12,704 nt of DNA from Pontiella desulfatans (GTDB taxonomy: Bacteria > Verrucomicrobiota > Kiritimatiellia > Kiritimatiellales > Pontiellaceae), in assembly GCA_029287275.1 (NCBI GenBank), contig JARFRL010000330.1, forward strand, positions 1 to 12,704, in the 5' to 3' direction. The position numbers and the translations under genes are program-made. Below, in pieces: positions 8,701-12,704 of this stretch. Every line of letters starts with the position of its first letter. Within the stretch, counting starts at the first letter, position 1. The notes under the pieces were generated by a model. The model had not been told where the DNA came from. It saw only the letters and a program-made list of their open reading frames with translations, and did not search any database.

Positions 8701-9189
8701 GAAGCAGTCCGGCAGCATGAAGTCCAAACTCTCGTAACCGAACTCCTCTTTGAAGTACTGATGGCCCACCAACATCTGGCGAATGATGGACTCCGCCGAT
8801 GAAACATTGACGTCGACTTCGACCCAGGCGTTTCCGACCGGGAACCAAAGACCGTCCTTCACCCATTGTTTGATCTGTTCGTACCGTTCCGGATAATACT
8901 CCTTGATCTGGGCGTGGCGGGCCCCTCCCGTCCAGTTGAACTTGAAGTTGGGATATTTTTTAAACGACGCGGCGTTCTCATCCACCGAGTTCACCAGAAA
9001 ATACTTGATGGTGGTTGGATAGTTCCAACGCCAAATATCATCCAAATGCGTGTATGGAACCACGAACAACGTGGGCTCGGTTAGATCCATGGAGGCTGGA
9101 TCGAGGGGGGGGTGGGCCGGTTTCGGCGCGGCGAAGGTCGGCGCGAGTAGGCCGACGGCGATCAAGATGCTTGCTTTTGTCCCGTTCAT
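5752..9189 (-). CDS. Secreted GH38 alpha-mannosidase with C-terminal extension
   Basis: 1145 residues with a signal peptide (residues 1-20). GH38 enzymes are zinc-dependent retaining alpha-mannosidases that release terminal mannose. The N-terminal catalytic motif is VVPYTHLDDIWRWNYP: His48 and Asp50 fit the zinc ligands, although the first His of the usual PHSHxD is Tyr46. Asp161 in LPDCFGFPYSLP fits the nucleophile. GGGDRNNADRGG (253-264) replaces the GDHGGGP loop. TGVLTSQTYTKQLNHKSELLINAAE (320-344) and QFHDILPGTSIP (374-385), with His376 the last zinc ligand, are typical. Beta-sandwich domains follow, and residues from about 880 to the end (starting VELKYDADVFSDNN) form an extra domain whose family I cannot name; it may bind carbohydrate. 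The start has GGGAG seven bases upstream and overlaps the preceding GH99-like stop as ATGA. Linkage specificity cannot be read from sequence. Confidence 0.92.
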   Translation of the reverse strand: MNGTKASILIAVGLLAPTFAAPKPAHPPLDPASMDLTEPTLFVVPYTHLDDIWRWNYPTTIKYFLVNSVDENAASFKKYPNFKFNWTGGARHAQIKEYYPERYEQIKQWVKDGLWFPVGNAWVEVDVNVSSAESIIRQMLVGHQYFKEEFGYESLDFMLPDCFGFPYSLPSILSHCGLRGFSTQKLTWESANGIPFDVGKWIGPDGNWVLAALNCGNYAGEHPENYANNEEMLQRLKENKEKSGLPIHYVYMGGGDRNNADRGGTPRENSLETIERSYATDGPINVVVDRADLMFRAITDEQAARLPTWEKDLLLIKHSTGVLTSQTYTKQLNHKSELLINAAERAAVSAAYLNAAAYPAGQLKDAWKLVLRNQFHDILPGTSIPAAQAYTWNDGVLALNQIAGVYADAIGSLALSLNTDQPGVPLMVYNPLSIEREDAVEAFIPEELADAKALTAFDADGRAVPTQITTGWDGERRVLFLAKVPPVGAAVYSLREGAPAKESTLSVSDRSLENNRYLVQIDDNGDIASVFDKRIKKELLEKPARLEFGPDFPERKPAWRIYPADIMKPARSVAADPIHIRVVENGPVRVAIEVLRENEQSKIAQRVRLYAGTDQDRVEVSNHVDWRSRGALFKAAFHLTASNPEATYNLELGTIKRGNRTEKQYEVPTHGWIDLTDESGTFGATILTECKYGSDKVDDNTLRLTLIHSPDTARWEDETRDNGRTKEMRWQDWGRHEFNYAITGHGGDWREGRPHQEALRFEQRLAAFAVPKRSDGKAASLSLMRINDPRINIQAVKMAEDGSGVIVRLQELHGLPRVKARLSTMLPVESAEEVDGLERPLGESIAVKDQSFEMNFTPYELKTVLLKLPAPEAKTRTRPVELKYDADVFSDNNHREDGYDNRTVLNARGDKTGGASGSMDGKGGTFPAEMIGDTVRMGNVTFNIGPREEYSANAVACRGQSINLPEGARVVHVLAAARADTDVVFRAGDKEIPLTISGWSGNIGQWDNRVFEGEVAEISYSLDNDLLRIDPAYVRADQRVAWYASHRHLPFEDTLYEYGYLFAYRLEIPKGANSVTLPDSPFARIVAMSVGDEYSAEALQSPFEDLHRDNAFSDRFSNLSTPEVNAESSELTGLRQRKSKERFPQ

Positions 9190-10511
9190 TTTTCAACTCC
9201 CGTAATGTTGGGTATTTCTTTCGTGAAAGGAATCTCGCCGCGAAGCATCTTTCCCGCCTCTCCGACGAGTCGAAGATAGAAGTCGCTCGGTAACCCTTCC
9301 ATGGTCAGGAATTTTCCGCCGTTGCCCATTGGAGGACGGTCCGCGCATTTGAAAACAGCGGTGGCTTCGTCGACTTCGTCGAACATCGCGACATAGATCA
9401 TGTCGGTTCCGGCTTCGATATTGGCCGCGATTTGCGCCCAAAGGAACGTCCCTTTCCGCCGCGGAATATGGGCGATCGGCGTTTCGCCTTTCATCAGGTT
9501 GTGCCAGCTGAAGCCAGGGAAAACAACGGGCAGATAATCGACGCCGTGTTCGCGGCACCAAGCGATGTCCTCGCTCCAGTAGCGCTTGGCATGGTCTTCC
9601 GCGGCGGGGATCGACCGGAAACGGCCCACGCTCCATGGACTGATGACCTCGGCCGCCTGAAGCATTTCATGCAGCTCTTCCCGTTGCGACGCGTCTCGCG
9701 ACTGATCTCGCCAGCCGGTCGGGGTGCCCAACATGACGCCGCATCCGTCGGCGTTGAATTTTTTGATCAGCTTGAAGCACTCATCGAAATCCGGGCGTTT
9801 TTTAATCTGTCCATTGAAGCCGACGCCCCAGATCGCCACGAGCGGCTTGCCGTTATGATGCTGATAGGCGGGGTCTTCGGTGACGCGCATTTTTTCGCGT
9901 AGCATGCGCCAATCCTCGAAAACCTTATGCAGATCCGCGTCCGGAGTTCCGGTGAGATCATACATGACGGCGTAGGTGCGTCCGTGCCGATTGGCCCCTT
10001 CCCGCGCGCTGGAAAGCACCTTGTTGCGATGATAAAATAGTCTTTCGTCTTTCAACTCGTTGGAAAACCGCTGAACGAAAGCGCCGTCAATTCCATAGTC
10101 GGCCATCCATTTGAAATGCTTCACAACGGTCTTGCGGTTGTGGGAGCTGAAGACCCGGGCAACCGTGCCGTCTTCATGCATGAAGCCGGTGTCGTAGAGT
10201 TCGTCGTCATCGTAGGCCGACTCGTCCGGCCAGCCATCGACCGTAACGGTCCCGCCGGGCGCGAACTCATCTCGCGCCCAGTGGACCCAGCCGAGTCCCG
10301 ACCCATCGCCCGGGCAATTAAACCAACCCTGATAGCCGGTGATCACCTTGCCCTTTAGCGTGCTCGGGTCCGTCCCCTTCACCGAAGGCCCGTCATACGG
10401 CTTTAAGACGTCCTCCCGCGGCTCGGCGGAAGCCGCGCGGCCCAAACAGCAAAACACAACCGCCGCGGCAACGCTTCGTATGAATTTCCGGCTCGTGGTC
10501 TTGGTAAACAT
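9186..10511 (-). CDS. Secreted GH99/GH71-like glycoside hydrolase, copy A
   Basis: 441 residues from the preferred ATG at 10509-10511. This start has AGGA about seven bases upstream and gives a compact signal peptide (MFTKTTSRKFIRSVAAAVVF..., cleavage probably after ASA). A GTG at 10545-10547 would add twelve residues before the signal and is less likely. It shares long identical blocks with copy B: ITGYQGWFNCPGDG, SSHNRKTVVKHFKWMADY, DGAFVQRF, SAREGANRHGRTYAVMYDL, KPLVAIWGVGF, PTGWRD, ISPWSVGRFR, YVAMFDEVDEATAVFK and EGLPSDFYL. Glu379 and Glu382 have the same three-residue spacing as the candidate acid pair of copy B. Differences concentrate in loops (around 80-95 and 350-365) and in the last twenty residues, so the two copies may differ in subsite preference. 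It is the second gene after the promoter and leads into GH38 by an ATGA overlap. GH99-type endo-mannanase action is inferred. Confidence 0.85.
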   Translation of the reverse strand: MFTKTTSRKFIRSVAAAVVFCCLGRAASAEPREDVLKPYDGPSVKGTDPSTLKGKVITGYQGWFNCPGDGSGLGWVHWARDEFAPGGTVTVDGWPDESAYDDDELYDTGFMHEDGTVARVFSSHNRKTVVKHFKWMADYGIDGAFVQRFSNELKDERLFYHRNKVLSSAREGANRHGRTYAVMYDLTGTPDADLHKVFEDWRMLREKMRVTEDPAYQHHNGKPLVAIWGVGFNGQIKKRPDFDECFKLIKKFNADGCGVMLGTPTGWRDQSRDASQREELHEMLQAAEVISPWSVGRFRSIPAAEDHAKRYWSEDIAWCREHGVDYLPVVFPGFSWHNLMKGETPIAHIPRRKGTFLWAQIAANIEAGTDMIYVAMFDEVDEATAVFKCADRPPMGNGGKFLTMEGLPSDFYLRLVGEAGKMLRGEIPFTKEIPNITGVEK

Positions 10512-10563
10512 AGCTGATTCCTGATGATTCACGTTTGTTCGCTCCACTATTTCTTGTCCATGG

Positions 10564-10601
10564 GATTCGCCAACGCGATGCGTCGGCGGATCAAGCGAAT
10601 C
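10564..10601 (-). promoter_or_regulatory. Nested inverted repeats between sulfatase and GH99-like gene
   Basis: The 119-bp gap holds two overlapping, mutually exclusive stem-loops. The outer pairs GATTCGC (10564-10570) with GCGAATC (10595-10601). The inner pairs CGCCaACGC (10568-10576) with GCGTcGGCG (10580-10588) around loop GAT, with one mismatch. No run of U follows in the transcript, so it is not a rho-independent terminator. It could stabilise an mRNA end, tune expression between the sulfatase and the hydrolases, or bind a regulator. Structure is seen; function is inferred. Confidence 0.5.
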
Positions 10602-10630
10602 TGGATTGTTCCCTTTTCAGGGCGGGTTGG

Positions 10631-12127
10631 TTATTTTTTTTCCCAGCGGAAGGAGTCCCCTTCAACAATAAGATTCAGTTCGCTTCTCGGCGTCGCCGGG
10701 GCGGCGAATTTTTCAGGCGCCGTTTTCCTTAATTTTTCGATGATCGACTTCCGTTCCGGCTCGTCGGCGATGTTGTCCCACTCGTTGGGGTCTTTTTTCA
10801 GATCGTAGAGTTCCTCCGCGCCGTCACCATATTGGATGTAGCGCCAGTCGCTGTTCACCACGGCATAGCCACCGCCGCCGCGAATGGTGTGCGGAATGAA
10901 GATGGAGCGTTCCGCTGCGGTGGAGGGATCTTTGAGAACCGACGCGAGGGAGACGCCTTCCAGATCCTCTTTCTTCGGCAAGCCGCACAGGTCGGCGAAG
11001 GTCGGGTAGAGGTCGATCAGACTAACGGTTGTTTTCACCTTTTGATCTTTCGAAATCCCCGGACCGGCCCAGATAAAGGGAACTCGGGTGGTGCGTTGCC
11101 AGAGGGTTTCCTTGCCCCAATGTCCTTTTTCGCCGTGATGGAATCCTTGATCGCTCCAGAACACGATGATGGTGTTGTCTTTGTGGGGCGATTCTTCCAG
11201 CGTATCGAGTATACGGCCGAGCATCGCGTCGGCGAAGGTGATGCAGGCGAGCTGGCCGCGGACCGCGTCCTTCAGACAGTCCATGTCGATCAGCTGCTGG
11301 TGCTGTTTCGCGCGGTTCTTGTAGCGGTTTCTGACGTTGGGCGCGAGATCGTCCAGATCGTCCTCTTTGTAGGCCGGAAGCTCGATGTCATCCAAATCGT
11401 ACATGTCGAAATACTTTTGGGGGGCGTAGTTTGGATAATGCGGGATATAGAGACCAACGGCGGCGAAGAACGGTTTGTCGTGTTCGCGTTTGATCACGTC
11501 GCGGATATAGTTGGCGCGCATGACATCGAACATCTCCTCTTCTTTATCGTTGGCGATGGGGCCCCACTCCAGATGACCGGCGCCCGATCCGTATTTCTGG
11601 AAATAGGGACTGTAGGGATAGGGCTCCGGACGCGGAGGATCAGACTGGTGATAGCCGTTCATCTCCCACCCTTCGTCCCGCATCGCCGGACCGCGCGAGT
11701 AATATTCATCCCAGTCTTTCAGGTCGACGTATCCGCCGCGATGGTGGTAGAGCTTGCCGGCGCCGTAGTTGTTGTAGCCGCCCTGTTTGAACGCGGTCTG
11801 CATGGTGACCACATCCGGATAGTCATAACGGAACACCTCGTTGGCGTAGCATCCGGTGGTGGAGGCCTGCAGGCCGGACCAGATGGCGGTGCGCGACGGC
11901 GCGCAGAAGACGCCCGGAGCGTGCGCGTTCAAGAACGTCACGCCCGATTTGGCCAACCGATCCATATTCGGCGTGATCGCCTGCTTGTGCCCCATCGGGC
12001 CGATCCAATCGCCGAGGTCGTCCATCACGAACATGATGACGTTGGGGCGTCCTTCATCCGCCACGACCGGCACGACCAAAGGGCACAAAAAACTCAACAC
12101 AATCAGGATTCCATATTTATTTTTCAT
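10631..12127 (-). CDS. Secreted FGly-type sulfatase (family S1)
   Basis: 498 residues with a signal peptide (residues 1-23, cleavage probably after VVA). S1 sulfatases hydrolyse sulfate esters using a formylglycine made from Cys or Ser. The maturation motif is CAPSR, with Cys75 and Arg79. Asp36 and Asp37 in FVMDDLGDW are calcium ligands. The distal metal motif SDQGFHHGEKGHWGKETLWQR around residue 325 is iduronate-2-sulfatase-like, and a typical DLYPTFADLCGL and YDLKKDPNEWDNIAD C-terminal part follows. This layout resembles the S1_7-type subfamilies, but the substrate cannot be assigned; a sulfated mannose-containing glycan fits the neighbours. The start is supported by AGAAGG five bases upstream (12133-12138) and by a promoter about 55 bases upstream. 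The maturase is not encoded here. As first gene of the run it could be transcribed with all downstream genes. Confidence 0.93.
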   Translation of the reverse strand: MKNKYGILIVLSFLCPLVVPVVADEGRPNVIMFVMDDLGDWIGPMGHKQAITPNMDRLAKSGVTFLNAHAPGVFCAPSRTAIWSGLQASTTGCYANEVFRYDYPDVVTMQTAFKQGGYNNYGAGKLYHHRGGYVDLKDWDEYYSRGPAMRDEGWEMNGYHQSDPPRPEPYPYSPYFQKYGSGAGHLEWGPIANDKEEEMFDVMRANYIRDVIKREHDKPFFAAVGLYIPHYPNYAPQKYFDMYDLDDIELPAYKEDDLDDLAPNVRNRYKNRAKQHQQLIDMDCLKDAVRGQLACITFADAMLGRILDTLEESPHKDNTIIVFWSDQGFHHGEKGHWGKETLWQRTTRVPFIWAGPGISKDQKVKTTVSLIDLYPTFADLCGLPKKEDLEGVSLASVLKDPSTAAERSIFIPHTIRGGGGYAVVNSDWRYIQYGDGAEELYDLKKDPNEWDNIADEPERKSIIEKLRKTAPEKFAAPATPRSELNLIVEGDSFRWEKK

Positions 12128-12132
12128 TTTTA

Positions 12133-12138
12133 CCTTCT
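12133..12138 (-). promoter_or_regulatory. Ribosome-binding site of the sulfatase
   Basis: AGAAGG on the minus strand lies five bases before ATG 12125-12127 and fixes the sulfatase start. Confidence 0.75.
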
Positions 12139-12180
12139 TTGCTTTAACGCGTTTTTATCTGAGGCGCGCGCGGACCGCTC

Positions 12181-12209
12181 ACTATACTCAACGTTTTCCA
12201 GCTTGGAAA
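12181..12209 (-). promoter_or_regulatory. Candidate sigma70 promoter with overlapping operator-like dyad
   Basis: On the minus strand a -10 TATAGT (12186-12181, five of six consensus bases) is preceded after exactly 17 bases by TTTCCA (12209-12204, four of six) as -35. Transcription would begin near 12174, leaving a leader of about 47 nt with the sulfatase ribosome site. The -35 is also one arm of a perfect dyad, TTTCCA-AGC-TGGAAA (12195-12209), which is a plausible repressor or activator site. No regulator gene is in the window. Confidence 0.45.
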
Positions 12210-12247
12210 TGGACATTCAATGCGCGCCAATAATTCCTCTCACAGCG

Positions 12248-12508
12248 TCAATCAATCATTTGACGGTTGGTTTCATCCGGCAGACCTTTCATGTAAGACA
12301 CGAAAGACTTTCCCCGCGGCGCGGCGCGCTTGAAAATAGAGCGCCCAGCCCATAGCCAGCCCGACTTTCTTTTCCGAGGCCAGCAAATTTTACCGGAGAC
12401 GACTCAACGGGCTCGATCCAGCGGTTTCCGAACTGGGTTTTCCCGGCCGAAGCTCATGGCCGCCGCGCGGATCAGGTTCCCGCGTGGTAATTTAACTTCA
12501 TGGTTCAT
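12248..12508 (-). other. Possible small basic ORF or gene remnant, interrupted by TGA
   Basis: From ATG 12506-12508 the frame encodes 34 residues (MNHEVKLPRGNLIRAAAMSF...) to TGA 12404-12406. The same frame then stays open for 51 more codons (VVSGKICWPRKRK... to ETNRQMID) and ends at TGA 12248-12250. An AGG lies about nine bases before the ATG, a weak ribosome site. The product would be strongly basic. I do not recognise a family. A neighbouring frame is also open for more than 45 codons without a start, so chance in GC-rich DNA is a fair alternative. It could be a real short peptide, a decayed gene, or nothing. Confidence 0.2.
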
Positions 12509-12564
12509 GTCTTCGCCTTTTTTTAATTTTAGAACTCATGCTGAATCAAGAACACGATTTGCCC

Positions 12565-12704
12565 CTACGAGTCACTTTCCTCCCAGAATTTTAGTTTTCC
12601 TCCTTCAACCGGGCGAAATCCTTTTGATTTTGGCACCTCGAACTCCGGAGCCGGTGAGGCCACCTCGTCGTAGATCTTCTTCAATCGTTCAACGACTTCT
12701 GGAT
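12565..12704 (-). CDS. C-terminal fragment of an upstream gene, possibly another sulfatase
   Basis: The frame enters at the right edge and gives 45 residues from PEVVERLKKIYDEVASPAPE to KLKFWEESDS, ending at TAG 12565-12567. The first part looks amphipathic and helical (VVERLKKIYDEV), like the final helix of S1 sulfatases and other exported hydrolases. This is too short for a secure family call. Its orientation matches the rest of the window, but the 437-bp gap before the sulfatase with its own promoter suggests a separate transcription unit or an internal promoter. Confidence 0.55.
   Translation of the reverse strand, partial: PEVVERLKKIYDEVASPAPEFEVPKSKGFRPVEGGKLKFWEESDS

Larger units (their letters stand above)
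12128..12564. other. Intergenic leader upstream of the sulfatase
   Basis: About 440 bp without a secure gene. It holds the candidate promoter at 12181-12209, an open frame split by one stop at 12248-12508 (listed separately) and an A+T-rich patch near 12516-12530 just after the upstream gene. No hairpin terminator was found behind the upstream gene's stop at 12565. Confidence 0.6.

Noticed and set aside
10832..12355. 507-codon plus-strand open frame
   Set aside because: Antisense to the sulfatase, which has the complete CAPSR and metal-binding motifs; the plus-strand product has no family-like pattern.
1..12704. CRISPR array, insertion sequence, tRNA or rRNA
   Set aside because: No regularly spaced direct repeats, transposase motifs with inverted ends, cloverleaf sequences or rRNA-like blocks were seen when reading both strands.

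Overview
The window looks like part of a polysaccharide-utilisation locus from a bacterium of the PVC group (Verrucomicrobiota, Kiritimatiellota or Planctomycetota). This is inferred from moderately high GC, a FGly-type sulfatase beside many secreted glycoside hydrolases, GH99/GH71-like proteins and an Nramp-like transporter, with no SusC/SusD pair of the Bacteroidota kind. No rRNA or tRNA marker is present to fix the taxon.

Every convincing gene is on the minus strand, so transcription runs from high to low coordinates. At the right edge (12704-12565) is the C-terminal tail of an unidentified gene. A leader of about 440 bp follows (12564-12128), with a sigma70-like promoter and an operator-like dyad. 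Then come a secreted sulfatase (12127-10631), a GH99/GH71-like secreted protein (10511-9186), a large GH38 alpha-mannosidase (9189-5752) and a second GH99/GH71-like paralogue (5755-4433). After a 136-bp gap come an Nramp-related transporter (4296-3040), a class I mannose-6-phosphate isomerase (3037-1913), a probably exported aldo/keto reductase-like protein (1894-671) and the decayed start of a GH92 alpha-mannosidase (661 to the left edge). The two GH99-like/GH38 junctions are 4-bp ATGA overlaps, the transporter and isomerase are 2 nt apart, and the isomerase and reductase 17 nt apart. This points to one or two operons.

Read together, the genes suggest breakdown of a mannose-rich, possibly sulfated glycan. 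The sulfatase would remove sulfate, the GH99-like proteins would cut internally or otherwise trim, GH38 (and formerly GH92) would release mannose, and ManA would send mannose-6-phosphate to fructose-6-phosphate. No mannose kinase, sugar permease of a known family, or regulator is visible here. The least explained parts are the Nramp-related protein, which lacks both signature metal-binding motifs yet is coupled to manA, and the duplicated GH99-like pair that brackets GH38. No CRISPR array, insertion sequence, tRNA or rRNA was seen.
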